From NCBI RefSeq assembly GCF_016401385.1, contig NZ_JAEACF010000001.1:1860001-1924000 (forward strand): a stretch of DNA of 64,000 bases, in the 5' to 3' direction. This stretch comes from Fictibacillus halophilus (GTDB taxonomy: Bacteria > Bacillota > Bacilli > Bacillales > Fictibacillaceae). Of this stretch, positions 1 through 8,671 are shown piece by piece (positions within the stretch are counted from its first letter, which is position 1; the number at the start of each line of letters is the position of its first letter). The position numbers were made by a program, and so were the translations under genes. The notes beneath the pieces are model-generated. The model worked only from the letters and a program-made list of their open reading frames with translations. It was not told the DNA's origin and did not search any database.

Positions 1-154
1 TTCCTAAAAGTCCGTTCTCTGACTGTAGAACGACCTCTTTATTATCGGAAATAAAATTGGCAACCATCGTTGGCATTCCGATCCCTAAATTTACATAGAA
101 TCCTGATTCGATCTCTTTTTCGGCTCTTTTTGCAATTCTTTCTCTTATATTCAT
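1..154 (-). CDS. scoB: 3-oxoacid CoA-transferase subunit B, N-terminal part
   Basis: Partial gene: about the first 51 residues are present and the rest lies beyond the left edge. The start ATG at 154 follows a strong AGGAGGGAG ribosome binding site. The protein begins [15 protein letters not shown] and continues with [12 protein letters not shown] and the glutamate-containing SENG motif of family I CoA transferases, where that glutamate forms the CoA thioester. It should pair with the subunit A gene 16 bp upstream to move CoA between succinyl-CoA (or acetyl-CoA) and acetoacetate. Acyl specificity cannot be read from this fragment. Confidence 0.9.
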   Translation of the reverse strand, partial: MNIRERIAKRAEKEIESGFYVNLGIGMPTMVANFISDNKEVVLQSENGLLG

Positions 155-170
155 AATGGTCTCCCTCCTC

Positions 171-863
171 TTACCCTTTTTTTACAGTTAATCGTTCAAT
201 ACGTTTTTCTTGAGTTCCAACAATCAGCTTTTGAACATATACACCTGGTGTATGTATGTAATCAGGGTGCAGATCACCGATCTCAACAATCTCTTCTACT
301 TCAGCAATCGTCACCTTTCCAGCTGCTGCTATCATCGGATTAAAGTTACGAGCCGTTTTGTTATAGATCAGGTTTCCTGCTTTGTCTCCTTTTGCTGCGC
401 GAATTAAACTAAAGTCAGCTACGATTCCTTCTTCAAGCAGATATTCCTTACCGTTAAACGTACGTGTTTCTTTTCCTTCTGAGATCGGTGTTCCTACTCC
501 TGCTGGAGTATAGAACGCAGGAATGCCTGCACCGCCTGCTCTAATCCTTTCCGCAAGTGTACCTTGTGGGATTAAATCTACTTCAATCTCACCTGATAAT
601 ACTTGTCTTTCAAACTCTTTGTTTTCACCAACGTAAGATCCGACCATCTTTTTGATCTGTTTATTTTTTAATAGAAGGCCAAGACCCCAGTCGTCCACTC
701 CACAGTTGTTTGAGATGACGGTAAGATCTTTCGTTCCTTTTTCGACTAGTGCTAAGATTAAGTTCTCAGGAATTCCAACAAGACCGAACCCTCCTACTAA
801 AAGAGTAGATCCATCTTTTATATCTGCTACAGCTTCAAGTGCTGAGTTCAATATTGGTTTCAT
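171..863 (-). CDS. scoA: 3-oxoacid CoA-transferase subunit A
   Basis: Cytoplasmic CoA transferase alpha subunit (230 aa, usual length). The N-terminal glycine-rich [13 protein letters not shown] (about residues 24-36) and the C-terminal [16 protein letters not shown] block are typical of the ScoA/AtoD group. The ATG at 863 has GGAGAG at good spacing. It lies between the thiolase gene upstream and scoB downstream on the same strand, so the three genes probably form one operon for acetoacetate or ketone-body use: CoA transferase activates the acid and the thiolase splits acetoacetyl-CoA. Family assignment is sure; the exact acyl substrate is inferred from neighbours. Confidence 0.93.
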   Translation of the reverse strand: MKPILNSALEAVADIKDGSTLLVGGFGLVGIPENLILALVEKGTKDLTVISNNCGVDDWGLGLLLKNKQIKKMVGSYVGENKEFERQVLSGEIEVDLIPQGTLAERIRAGGAGIPAFYTPAGVGTPISEGKETRTFNGKEYLLEEGIVADFSLIRAAKGDKAGNLIYNKTARNFNPMIAAAGKVTIAEVEEIVEIGDLHPDYIHTPGVYVQKLIVGTQEKRIERLTVKKG

Positions 864-905
864 TTTTCTCTCTCCTTTTTACGATCATTGTCCTTAAACA
901 GTCAT

Positions 906-2105
906 TTACTCTTCTTCGTTTTCAAAAACCGACGCTACCCCTTGGCCACCACCAATACAGAGCGTTGCAAGACCTCGTTTTGCATTTCTGCGTTTCATCT
1001 CATGAAGCAATGTTACGACGATTCTTGCGCCGCTTGCTCCGATCGGATGCCCAAGTGCGATCGCTCCACCGTTTACGTTCAGTTTTTCTTTGTCAAACTC
1101 AAGATCCTTGCCAACCGCTAGAGATTGACTTGCAAATGCTTCATTTGCTTCAACTAAATCAAAGTCTTTCATGCTCAACTCTGTCTTCTTCAATACTTTT
1201 TTAACGGCTTCTACTGGTCCGATTCCCATCACTTCTGGTGCAACACCTGCGCTCGCGTTCCCTTTTACGACGGCAAGCGGTTTAAGGCCTAATTCTTCTG
1301 CTTTCTTTCGGCTCATCACAACGAGTGCTGCTGCACCGTCATTGATGCCTGACGCATTACCAGCCGTAACCATGCCGTCTTTCTTGAAAGCTGGGCGTAG
1401 TTTCCCTAACTTTTCAGCCGTTGAACTTGGCTTTGGATATTCATCTGTATCAACAATAATCGGATCACCTTTACGTTGAGGAATCTCTACCGGCGTGATC
1501 TCGTCATTAAATTTTCCTTGTTCTTGTGCTTGTGCACATTTTCTTTGACTTTCTGCTGCGAACTCGTCTAGCTCTTCACGGGATAATGAATGAGTCTCAC
1601 ATAAGTTTTCCGCAGTGATTCCCATATGATAATCACCAAATGCACACCATAATCCGTCTTGAATCATGGAATCTACCATAGGAGCGTTACCCATTCGAAG
1701 ACCATCTCTCGCGCCGTTTAAAAGATAAGGAGCTTGGCTCATGTTTTCCATTCCGCCGCAAACGATAATATCTGCTTCGTTCAGCCAGATCGCTTGGCAC
1801 GCTAGATGAATAGCCTTAAGACCTGATCCGCATACTTTATTGATCGTCATGCTAGAAACTTCATTCGGCAACCCAGCTTTTATAGCTGCTTGTCGGGCTG
1901 GGTTCTGTCCTAGTCCGGCTTGCAGAACATTTCCCATGATTACTTCATCTACTGAATCATTCGGGACACCGGCTTTTTTTAATGCATCTGTAATCGCGAT
2001 TGCTCCTAAATCTGTTGCCGCAACCGTTTTGAAGCTCCCCATAAAGCTTCCGATCGGTGTTCTGACAGCGCTTACAACTACAGCATCTCTCTCCCTTGAA
2101 ACCAT
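906..2105 (-). CDS. acetyl-CoA C-acetyltransferase (thiolase)
   Basis: Thiolase of 399 aa. The acylated cysteine is Cys92 in [12 protein letters not shown], the catalytic histidine is His353 in [14 protein letters not shown], and the second cysteine is Cys383 in CIGGGQG. All three positions of the thiolase triad are intact. It condenses two acetyl-CoA or cleaves acetoacetyl-CoA. The ATG at 2105 has GGAGGAG eight bases upstream. It is the first gene of the thiolase-scoA-scoB set, divergent from HMG-CoA lyase; the 145 bp between them carries a cre-like site. Together the genes fit terminal leucine breakdown (HMG-CoA to acetoacetate to acetyl-CoA), although a biosynthetic thiolase cannot be excluded from sequence alone. 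Confidence 0.95.
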   Translation of the reverse strand: MVSRERDAVVVSAVRTPIGSFMGSFKTVAATDLGAIAITDALKKAGVPNDSVDEVIMGNVLQAGLGQNPARQAAIKAGLPNEVSSMTINKVCGSGLKAIHLACQAIWLNEADIIVCGGMENMSQAPYLLNGARDGLRMGNAPMVDSMIQDGLWCAFGDYHMGITAENLCETHSLSREELDEFAAESQRKCAQAQEQGKFNDEITPVEIPQRKGDPIIVDTDEYPKPSSTAEKLGKLRPAFKKDGMVTAGNASGINDGAAALVVMSRKKAEELGLKPLAVVKGNASAGVAPEVMGIGPVEAVKKVLKKTELSMKDFDLVEANEAFASQSLAVGKDLEFDKEKLNVNGGAIALGHPIGASGARIVVTLLHEMKRRNAKRGLATLCIGGGQGVASVFENEEE

Positions 2106-2181
2106 TACTAGTCTCCTCCTTGTCGATCTCTTTTAAATTTCTGAAAATTCCTTTTTATCATACCATAACAATTTAAATGTG

Positions 2182-2210
2182 TTGCAACTGACGATTTTTT
2201 TTAGTTAAAA
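2182..2210 (+). promoter_or_regulatory. candidate sigma-A promoter of mvaB
   Basis: TTGCAA at 2182-2187 and TTAAAA at 2205-2210 are separated by 17 bp, about 40 bp before the mvaB start. The hexamers are only moderate matches to consensus, so this is a candidate. A cre-like palindrome follows immediately downstream, where bound CcpA would block transcription. Confidence 0.4.
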
Positions 2211-2218
2211 TAACAATA

Positions 2219-2232
2219 GGAAAACGTTTTCA
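2219..2232. promoter_or_regulatory. cre-like site (CcpA operator) between thiolase and mvaB
   Basis: GGAAAACGTTTTCA is nearly a perfect palindrome and differs at one position from the CcpA consensus TGWAANCGNTNWCA. It lies just downstream of the candidate mvaB promoter and upstream of the mvaB ribosome binding site, a typical position for catabolite repression. Assignment is by motif only. Confidence 0.5.
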
Positions 2233-2250
2233 AGAAAGGGGTTTACATTA

Positions 2251-3156
2251 GTGGACTTACCTGAACGAGTTACGCTTATAGAAGTTGGACCGCGAGATGG
2301 CCTTCAAAATGAGAAGAATTTAATACCTGCAAAGAATAAGATAGAATTTATTTCTCTATTAAAAAATGCAGGCTTTCAAGAGATGGAACTCACCTCGTTC
2401 GTGTCACCGAAATGGGTTCCTCAAATGCAAGATGCATCTGTTATTATCGATAGATGCCTGGACGATTTAAGAAACTTTGTACTCGCACCAAACCAAAAAG
2501 GAATTGACTTAGCTGTTGAATCTGGAGTGAAGCATATTGCTGTATTCGTAGGAGTCAGCGATACGTTCAATAAGAAGAATATAAACAAATCAACAGAAGA
2601 GAGCATGAATGAACTACGACCTCTGATACAAGATTTAAAACGCAGAGGATTTTTCGTGAGGGCTTGTATCTCTACTAGTTTTTATTGTCCATTTGAAGGA
2701 AAAATCGATGAACAAGACGTTTTAAAAATTTGCCTAGATTTTGAAGAGATGGGTGTAGATGAACTGAGTGTGGCAGACACAATCGGTATGGCTAATCCAT
2801 CAGAGTGCTTTGAACTATTTTCACTTTTAAAGCATCATCTGCGTGGAACAACACTTTTAACCGCTCATTTTCATGATACGAGAGGAATGGCTCTTGCTAA
2901 CATTTTTGCCAGCCTTCAAGCCGGCATCGATCGTTTCGATACATCTGCTGGAGGGCTTGGTGGTTGTCCGTTCGCACCTGGAGCTTCTGGTAACGTAGCA
3001 TCTGAAGATGTTGTACACATGCTTTCTCAAATGGGAATTTCAACAGGTATTCATCTCGATAAACTGCTTGAAGCAGCAGCGTACATATCTCCTCTTCTTT
3101 CAAAACCTGTTTCAAGCAAGCAGTTTCAACTTTTAAAAAATGTTCCTCAGCCTTAA
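2251..3156 (+). CDS. mvaB: hydroxymethylglutaryl-CoA lyase
   Basis: HMG-CoA lyase (301 aa), a TIM-barrel enzyme of the HMGL/DRE-metallolyase family that splits HMG-CoA into acetoacetate and acetyl-CoA, the last step of leucine breakdown. The signature EVGPRDGLQNE lies at residues 11-21, the metal-binding HFHDTRGMALAN is in the C-terminal half, and the active-site loop GGLGGCPFAPGASGN carries the conserved cysteine. The start is a GTG at 2251, supported by AGAAAGGGG about ten bases upstream. It diverges from the thiolase-scoAB genes, which could consume its acetoacetate. A paired mccABC-type operon is not in the window. Confidence 0.95.
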   Translation: MDLPERVTLIEVGPRDGLQNEKNLIPAKNKIEFISLLKNAGFQEMELTSFVSPKWVPQMQDASVIIDRCLDDLRNFVLAPNQKGIDLAVESGVKHIAVFVGVSDTFNKKNINKSTEESMNELRPLIQDLKRRGFFVRACISTSFYCPFEGKIDEQDVLKICLDFEEMGVDELSVADTIGMANPSECFELFSLLKHHLRGTTLLTAHFHDTRGMALANIFASLQAGIDRFDTSAGGLGGCPFAPGASGNVASEDVVHMLSQMGISTGIHLDKLLEAAAYISPLLSKPVSSKQFQLLKNVPQP

Positions 3157-3157
3157 C

Positions 3158-3198
3158 AAACAAAACACGGGCATTTTATAAGCCCGTGTTTTGTTTCG
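3158..3198. terminator. bidirectional terminator between mvaB and the HesB-like gene
   Basis: Long stem with arms 3158-3172 and 3182-3196 (AAACAAAACACGGGC and its complement), flanked by A and T runs, placed between two convergent genes. The right arm overlaps the last codons of the HesB-like gene. Confidence 0.85.
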
Positions 3199-3514
3199 TT
3201 CTATCATAGTATTTCATTGAAGGATTCAGCATCTCACCAGGGCTTTTTAATGAGAAGTGGTTGCCTGCTGGTGCATCAATCGTCATCTTTTCAGCAAAGA
3301 ATACAGCAGTATTGTATTCCATGAATAGATCTGGACCATTCGTCTCAATTTTGGTATCGTTCTCCTCTGTTTGCTCGACGAGAACAAGGGCAGCTACACC
3401 GCTCACAACGCAGCCACAGCCTTCTGTATCATGTTTGAGTTTCAGGTACCCTTCTTTTCCCTGTACCTTCTTTTCCAATCGAGTTAATGCTGCATCTGTA
3501 AATACAATTTCCAT
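3176..3514 (-). CDS. HesB/IscA-like iron-sulfur biosynthesis family protein
   Basis: Small protein of 112 aa with the HesB-like beta fold. It carries a GCGC pair (Cys33, Cys35) near the N-terminus but lacks the C-terminal CGC pair of true A-type iron-sulfur carriers such as IscA or SufA, so it resembles the YqkB-type subgroup and may not carry a cluster in the canonical way. The ATG at 3514 lies just after the padR stop codon, and its ribosome binding site (AAAGGTGAG) sits in the end of padR, so the two are probably co-transcribed. The role is unknown. Confidence 0.7.
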   Translation of the reverse strand: MEIVFTDAALTRLEKKVQGKEGYLKLKHDTEGCGCVVSGVAALVLVEQTEENDTKIETNGPDLFMEYNTAVFFAEKMTIDAPAGNHFSLKSPGEMLNPSMKYYDRTKQNTGL

Positions 3515-3520
3515 ACTGTT

Positions 3521-4066
3521 TTATGACTCACCTTTCTTCTTTAGAACTTTAATCGCCCAGTTACACCATGATAACCAGCTTTCCATATATCGAATGCCAT
3601 ATTCACTTGTTAAAAATTCGCCAAGTTCGTTTTTTCCATACGTTCCTTTTGGAAAGTGCTCTTCTTGCCATTTTTTCGTCATCATCAGTCCCATCTGATG
3701 GTGTTCTTTACTCTTTTCTAAAAAAGCAATCGCTTTGTCTGTCGGGATAAAATGAAACATGGATACCCTTAATAACAAATCATCTTTCAGCTTTGGTGCA
3801 TTTACAGGTTTATTCAGCATCCATTCAAGCAGCTGTTCAAAACCTTTGTCCGTGATCGCATATATCTTCTTATCAGGGTAATCACTCTGCTGTACAGTCT
3901 TTGATTGTGTGAGTCCTTCTTCTTCCATCTTTAAGAGTTCTCTATAGATCTGCGTGTGATGGGCTGTCCAAAAATGAATAACTGTTTCTTTAAATTGCTG
4001 TGTTAGCTCGTAACCTGTTGCTTCATTTTTCGCCAATAAACCTAACAGCGCATACCTTAACGCCAT
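3521..4066 (-). CDS. PadR family transcriptional regulator
   Basis: Regulator of 181 aa with the PadR winged-helix domain at the N-terminus (MALRYALLGLLAKNEATGYE) and the alpha-helical Vir_act_alpha_C dimerisation region after about residue 95. I chose ATG 4066 over the longer open frame because GAAGG lies 7-8 bases before it. It is divergent from the RND exporter gene. The shared 164-bp intergenic region holds an ATGT-N8-ACAT dyad, the operator form described for PadR, so I infer that it represses the exporter and itself. The inducer is unknown. Confidence 0.88.
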   Translation of the reverse strand: MALRYALLGLLAKNEATGYELTQQFKETVIHFWTAHHTQIYRELLKMEEEGLTQSKTVQQSDYPDKKIYAITDKGFEQLLEWMLNKPVNAPKLKDDLLLRVSMFHFIPTDKAIAFLEKSKEHHQMGLMMTKKWQEEHFPKGTYGKNELGEFLTSEYGIRYMESWLSWCNWAIKVLKKKGES

Positions 4067-4138
4067 TTGATACCCTTCTTTCTTTCTGTTCTGCTTTGCA
4101 TTGTAACACATTTTTCACAAATATTTTATTCTTAATAC

Positions 4139-4168
4139 TTGATATAAATCTTATACAGCTATTATATT
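4139..4168 (+). promoter_or_regulatory. candidate sigma-A promoter of the RND exporter gene
   Basis: TTGATA at 4139-4144 and TATATT at 4163-4168 with an 18-bp spacer. The predicted start of transcription would fall at the edge of the PadR-like dyad that follows, consistent with repression. Confidence 0.5.
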
Positions 4169-4177
4169 ATATATAAA

Positions 4178-4199
4178 CATATGTGAAAATACACATATG
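4178..4199. promoter_or_regulatory. PadR-type operator (perfect 8+8 inverted repeat)
   Basis: CATATGTG-AAAATA-CACATATG is a perfect inverted repeat. Its core reads ATGT-N8-ACAT, the spacing known for PadR operators. It lies between the divergent padR gene and swrC-like gene, just downstream of the candidate promoter. Confidence 0.7.
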
Positions 4200-4230
4200 A
4201 AAAATAAAAACATACGTAGGAGAGGAAACA

Positions 4231-7200
4231 ATGAACTGGTTAACACGATTTAGCTTAAAAAATCCAGTAGCAATATTCATCTTTTCATTTTTACTCATTG
4301 TTGGTGGAGTCTTCTCATTCACGAACTTGAAAGTGGATTTGCTGCCAAACGTTGAGTTTCCACAGCTGACCGTTCAAACCGTTTATCCAGGAGCATCTCC
4401 TGAAGATGTGAACGAACAAGTAACGGACAAACTTGAAACACAATTGAAGCAAGTTGAGGATGTAAAAACCGTTAAGAGTTCTTCGAACGAAAGCGTATCT
4501 ATCATTAGTATGGATTTTCCTTTCACCGCAAATATGGATGAGGTAGAAGATCAAGTCAAATCCATCATTTCAGAAACGGATCTTCCTGAAGATGTGGAAC
4601 CAGAGGTAAGCCGTTTCTCATTTGGAACGATTCCTATCTACAATATTTCTCTATTCCCTGAAAAAGAAGGAGAAAACATCCAAGCATTCGTGAATGACGA
4701 ATTAGTTCCAGAACTTAAAAAGATCCAAGGTGTGAACAACGTATCTGTAGGTGGTGTTAAAGAAACATTCGTCTCGATCACACTTGATAAAGAAAAAGCA
4801 AAAGAAGCTGGTATCACCTTAAATGCTGTTAAAGAAGCAATCACCAGCCGTGACCTCTCCTTCCCTGCTGGAACCGTAACCGATGACTCGATTACAGTCC
4901 CAGTTCGTGTTGAAGAAGTGGTCGATACGGTTGCTGAGCTTAAGGAAATTACCATTTCTCAAAGTCAAGGCGCACCTGCACAGTCTCCTGGGGGACCTGG
5001 TGGAGGAGCTCCTGGCGAAGCAGCTCAACCAGGAGCTGGAGGCGGAGCTCCAGGCGGTCAAAACGCACCTGGTGGAGCACAAGCACCTCAAGCACCAGCA
5101 AGCTTAAAGCTTGGTGATCTTGCTGAAGTTAAAGAAACAGATGATGTTAGTGAGATTACAAGATATAACCAAAAAGCTTCACTCTCTATGGCCGTAACAA
5201 AGAAACAAGATGCAAATACGGTTGAAGTTGCTGATAAAGTTCTAGAAGTGCTGAACAAAAATAAATACGATGATAAGTTAAACTATGCGATTGGTTTCGG
5301 CCAGGCAGAAGGTATTAAAGACTCTGTAAACACGCTGGTTAAAGAAGGATTATTCGGAGCATTATTCGCTTCTCTAGCCGTACTGATATTCCTTAGAAAC
5401 CTTAGAGCAACCATCATTGCCATCATCTCAATCCCGCTTTCACTTCTCGTTTCTGCCATCTTCTTAGACCGTCTTGATATTACATTAAACATCATGACAC
5501 TCGGCGGAATGGCAGTAGCAGTCGGACGCGTTGTAGATGATAGTATCGTGGTTATCGAGAATATCTTTAGAAGAATCCGTAAAACAGATGGTGACTACGA
5601 CCGTGATGAGTTGATCATTGATTCTACACGCGAAATTTTAAAAGCGATCGTATCTTCTACGATCACAACCGTCGTTGTATTCTTGCCACTTGGTCTAGTC
5701 GGCGGTATCACAGGTGAGTTCTTCTTACCGTTTGCATTAACGGTTGTATTCGCATTATTAGCTTCACTGATCGTTGCTGTTACGATCGTACCTATCCTAG
5801 CAAAATATGCATTTAAAACCGTAAAACCAGAAAAGAACGATGGTCCTTTGCAGCGTGGTTATGAAAAACTGATCAAAGCATCATTGAATCATAAAATTCT
5901 AGTTCTTTTCACTTCATTCATTCTTTTAGGCGGATCTTTCTTCCTTGCAACGAAACTTGGAATGGTCTTCCTACCGAATGAAGAGCAAAAAACATTAACG
6001 ATTAACGTTGAATTACCTGCAAGTACAAACGTAACAAAGACGAACGAAGTGTCTTTAGAAGTTGAAGAGTACCTCTCTAAGCGCGGTACGATTGAAGATG
6101 TAACAGCTGGTATCGGATCTCGTGATTTCCAAACCGGTCTTAAGCGTCAAAATGTTGCTAACTATTTTGTTAACCTCAAAAAAGAAGCAAACATTGACAC
6201 AGAACTAAAAGAGCTAGAAAAAGGTATTAAAGAGATCACAGACGAAAAAGCAGAAGGAACCGTAATCAGCTTGCAGGAAGTTTCAAGCGGTGGACCTCCA
6301 GCGAATAACGAAGTCAATATTGACCTGTATTCAAACAACTTAGAAGATCTACAAAAAGCTGCAAGTGAAGTTGAAGAGTACATGAAGACGATTGATTCGA
6401 TCAAGTATGTATCCAACAACTTTAAAGATACACAAAAACAATGGGCAGTTGACATTGATACAGAAAAAGCAGCTGAAAAAGGCGTATCAGGATTCGCTAT
6501 TCTAGGGGCTGTCTCAGATGTAACGAAACCTGTTGAAGTAGGAGAACTTACATTAGACGGCGATCAAAAGAATGTGAAAGTCGAATATGACGAATCTGTT
6601 AAATCCCTTGATGAGATTAAGGATCTGACTGTATTCGGTTCATCTGGACCAGTTAAGATCTCAGACGTTGCTGAGGTAACAGAGAAAGACACAGTAACTG
6701 GCATCCAAAAGCTTGATGGTAAGATCTATGCACAAGTCTCTGCACAAGTAAAAGGAGACAATGTTCAAAAAGTGACACAAGACGTTATTAAAGGCGTTGA
6801 AGATAATGTAGACCTTCCTTCTTCTGTATCAACAGAAGGTGGTGGAGGAAGCGAAGAAACGATGGATACGTTTAAAGATCTTGGACTTGCGATGCTAGTT
6901 GCGATCGGTCTCGTTTACTTAACGATGTTGATCACGTTTGGTCGAGCACGTATTCCGTTCATCATCCTCTCTTCCCTCATATTCGTTCCTGTTGGAGCAA
7001 TTGGAGGATTATACTTGATCAACGAACCATTGTCTGTAAGTGCGATGATCGGAATACTCATGTTGATTGGTATCGTTACGACGAATGCGATCGTATTGGT
7101 AGACCGCATCGGACAGAACCGTGAGATTAAAGGTATGCCGGTTCGTGAAGCGTTATTAGAAGCTGGTAAAACCCGTTTACGTCCGATATTAATGACAGCA

Positions 7201-7395
7201 TTTGCAACAATTGCAGCATTGATTCCGCTTGCATTAACAACATCTTCAGGAACGCTGATTTCTAAAGGATTGGCGATTGTTGTAATCGGTGGTCTAACGA
7301 CTTCTACACTATTAACGTTGATCATCGTACCTGTTCTATACGAATTATTCTTCAGAAGACAGGCGAAGCGTGAAAAAGCAAAATTAAATGCATAA
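4231..7395 (+). CDS. swrC: RND-family efflux transporter, SwrC/AcrB-like
   Basis: Inner-membrane proton-driven exporter of 1054 aa with the AcrB architecture: TM1 at residues 12-30, a large extracytoplasmic loop, TM2-6, a second loop, TM7-12. The NxxD-type segment GRVVDDSIVVIENIFRR in the middle holds the acidic residues of the proton relay. In B. subtilis SwrC gives surfactin resistance and aids swarming; the substrate here is unknown. Residues about 243-292 (DNA about 4960-5105) form a Gly/Pro/Ala-rich, low-complexity insert in the first loop. AGGAGAGG precedes the ATG. It stands alone as a single-gene unit with its own terminator and a divergent PadR regulator. Confidence 0.9.
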   Translation: MNWLTRFSLKNPVAIFIFSFLLIVGGVFSFTNLKVDLLPNVEFPQLTVQTVYPGASPEDVNEQVTDKLETQLKQVEDVKTVKSSSNESVSIISMDFPFTANMDEVEDQVKSIISETDLPEDVEPEVSRFSFGTIPIYNISLFPEKEGENIQAFVNDELVPELKKIQGVNNVSVGGVKETFVSITLDKEKAKEAGITLNAVKEAITSRDLSFPAGTVTDDSITVPVRVEEVVDTVAELKEITISQSQGAPAQSPGGPGGGAPGEAAQPGAGGGAPGGQNAPGGAQAPQAPASLKLGDLAEVKETDDVSEITRYNQKASLSMAVTKKQDANTVEVADKVLEVLNKNKYDDKLNYAIGFGQAEGIKDSVNTLVKEGLFGALFASLAVLIFLRNLRATIIAIISIPLSLLVSAIFLDRLDITLNIMTLGGMAVAVGRVVDDSIVVIENIFRRIRKTDGDYDRDELIIDSTREILKAIVSSTITTVVVFLPLGLVGGITGEFFLPFALTVVFALLASLIVAVTIVPILAKYAFKTVKPEKNDGPLQRGYEKLIKASLNHKILVLFTSFILLGGSFFLATKLGMVFLPNEEQKTLTINVELPASTNVTKTNEVSLEVEEYLSKRGTIEDVTAGIGSRDFQTGLKRQNVANYFVNLKKEANIDTELKELEKGIKEITDEKAEGTVISLQEVSSGGPPANNEVNIDLYSNNLEDLQKAASEVEEYMKTIDSIKYVSNNFKDTQKQWAVDIDTEKAAEKGVSGFAILGAVSDVTKPVEVGELTLDGDQKNVKVEYDESVKSLDEIKDLTVFGSSGPVKISDVAEVTEKDTVTGIQKLDGKIYAQVSAQVKGDNVQKVTQDVIKGVEDNVDLPSSVSTEGGGGSEETMDTFKDLGLAMLVAIGLVYLTMLITFGRARIPFIILSSLIFVPVGAIGGLYLINEPLSVSAMIGILMLIGIVTTNAIVLVDRIGQNREIKGMPVREALLEAGKTRLRPILMTAFATIAALIPLALTTSSGTLISKGLAIVVIGGLTTSTLLTLIIVPVLYELFFRRQAKREKAKLNA

Positions 7396-7397
7396 AT

Positions 7398-7442
7398 AAA
7401 AGAGTACAGCTCGGTTTTTACTGCCGGCTGTACTCTTTTTTT
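7398..7442 (+). terminator. terminator of the RND exporter gene
   Basis: AGAGTACAGC (7401-7410) pairs with GCTGTACTCT (7427-7436), followed by a run of T. It lies directly after the exporter stop codon. Confidence 0.9.
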
Positions 7443-7654
7443 ATCTAACCCTTTCTGTCAGTAATGTTATTATCTCCATAGCCTCCATACCTCACATTAG
7501 AGTATGCCGAATATCGTTTAAATAAGTACCCTTCTTTATTCTAAAGCACTAAATATCTCTCATCACTTTGCACATCGGGACTAAAGACCTTGTTTCGGTC
7601 TCTCTACTTATGGGAAATATATCAGCAATCATTTCATTGAGGAGGCTTACGACT

Positions 7655-7921
7655 ATGAGACAAATCTGCTCTCAAAAAGTGAAAGTTACCGCTAAGTATA
7701 CAGTGAGTAAAGCCATTGAAATTATGCATTCTGCCAAGAGACTTAACAGCCAGCTTTTTTTAAGTAAAGACGGTATTACTATTCACGCCTCTGGATTATC
7801 ACAGCTCGTATCATTTTTTTTAACGCTAAAAGAAGGAGATTCTTTTCTTTATATTGTTGAAGGTGCTGATGCTGAGTCAGCCATGAGTCTGATCTTACCT
7901 CAAGAACAACTACTTTCTTAA
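7655..7921 (+). CDS. HPr-like domain protein lacking both phosphosites
   Basis: Small protein of 88 aa. The start ATG at 7655 is set by GAGGAGG nine bases upstream, which discards a longer N-terminal extension of the open frame. The second half aligns with HPr/Crh: LFLSKDG, then a helix region LSQLVSFFLTL, then a strand and the GADAESAM helix. The region that should hold the His15 loop (HARPA in HPr) reads KYTVSKAIEIM, and the position of Ser46 is occupied by glycine. It therefore cannot act as a normal PTS phosphocarrier. It sits about 0.7 kb from a second HPr-like gene, with the TVP38 gene between on the opposite strand. Function unknown. Confidence 0.6.
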   Translation: MRQICSQKVKVTAKYTVSKAIEIMHSAKRLNSQLFLSKDGITIHASGLSQLVSFFLTLKEGDSFLYIVEGADAESAMSLILPQEQLLS

Positions 7922-7924
7922 TTC

Positions 7925-8578
7925 CTACAACCCTATCTTTGCTTTCATCTTCTTCTTAAAGAGCATAGGTAGAGCGACAAGGACAAATAAAAGGGTAGTT
8001 CCAATCCAAACGACTTTTTTGCTTCCCGACGTCATCGACGTACCTAAATACGTGTAAGCAATTGTTCCAGGAATGATTCCAATTGCTGTAGCGATCGCAT
8101 AGTCTTTAAACTTTACATTTGTTAATGACGTTAAATAACTTACCAAATCATAATTTAATACCGGAAGCAGCCTTAACAATAGAACGAAACGAATGCCTTC
8201 TCTCTCAATCTTGTTGCGTACTTTCTCGTAGTTTTCGTTTTTCCATTGTTTATTTTTCTTAAAACGGCCAAGGCGGTTGATCGCGAAATATGTTAGGAGT
8301 CCTCCTCCTAACGATCCGAGATATGTATACAGACATCCCCAATAAAAACCAAACGATAAGCCGCTTGTAATGGCAAATATGGAAGATGGAAATAACACAA
8401 ATGGCCTCAATGTATAAAGGACAACAAAGATAAAAGGTGCGATCCATCCCCACTGTACAATCCAATTTCTAAATTCTTCAGGACTAAATCCCTTATAATT
8501 TTTTTGCAGCCAGAGAACTAAAGTGATTAAGCCAGCAATTATTAACGCAAGATATAGCCACTTTTTTGTAGGTTTCAT
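7925..8578 (-). CDS. TVP38/TMEM64 family (DedA-like) membrane protein
   Basis: Integral membrane protein of about 217 aa with the SNARE-associated/VTT domain: a TM near residues 6-26, then WIAPFIFVVLYTLRPFVLFP, the conserved glycine-rich stretch SLGGGLLTYFAINRLGR, and LRLLPVLNYDLVSYLTSL, which matches the family F/YxLRLxPxxNFDxVSY pattern. Family members are proposed lipid scramblases or lipid-flow proteins; no substrate can be assigned. ATG 8578 is preferred because GGAGG lies just before it, while the upstream in-frame ATG has no ribosome binding site. It converges on the first HPr-like gene with only 3 bp between stops. Confidence 0.85.
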   Translation of the reverse strand: MKPTKKWLYLALIIAGLITLVLWLQKNYKGFSPEEFRNWIVQWGWIAPFIFVVLYTLRPFVLFPSSIFAITSGLSFGFYWGCLYTYLGSLGGGLLTYFAINRLGRFKKNKQWKNENYEKVRNKIEREGIRFVLLLRLLPVLNYDLVSYLTSLTNVKFKDYAIATAIGIIPGTIAYTYLGTSMTSGSKKVVWIGTTLLFVLVALPMLFKKKMKAKIGL

Positions 8579-8671
8579 GTTTCCTCCATGTGAAAATTTC
8601 ATTTAGTAAGCATTTTTCCTTCTTATGCACATATCCATACATAGTGTGATTGGCAAAGGAGGTTATTGATC

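Noticed and set aside
4819..5107. Frames on both strands across the Gly/Pro-rich part of swrC
   Set aside because: Caused by biased repetitive codons; the RND frame is continuous through the whole region.
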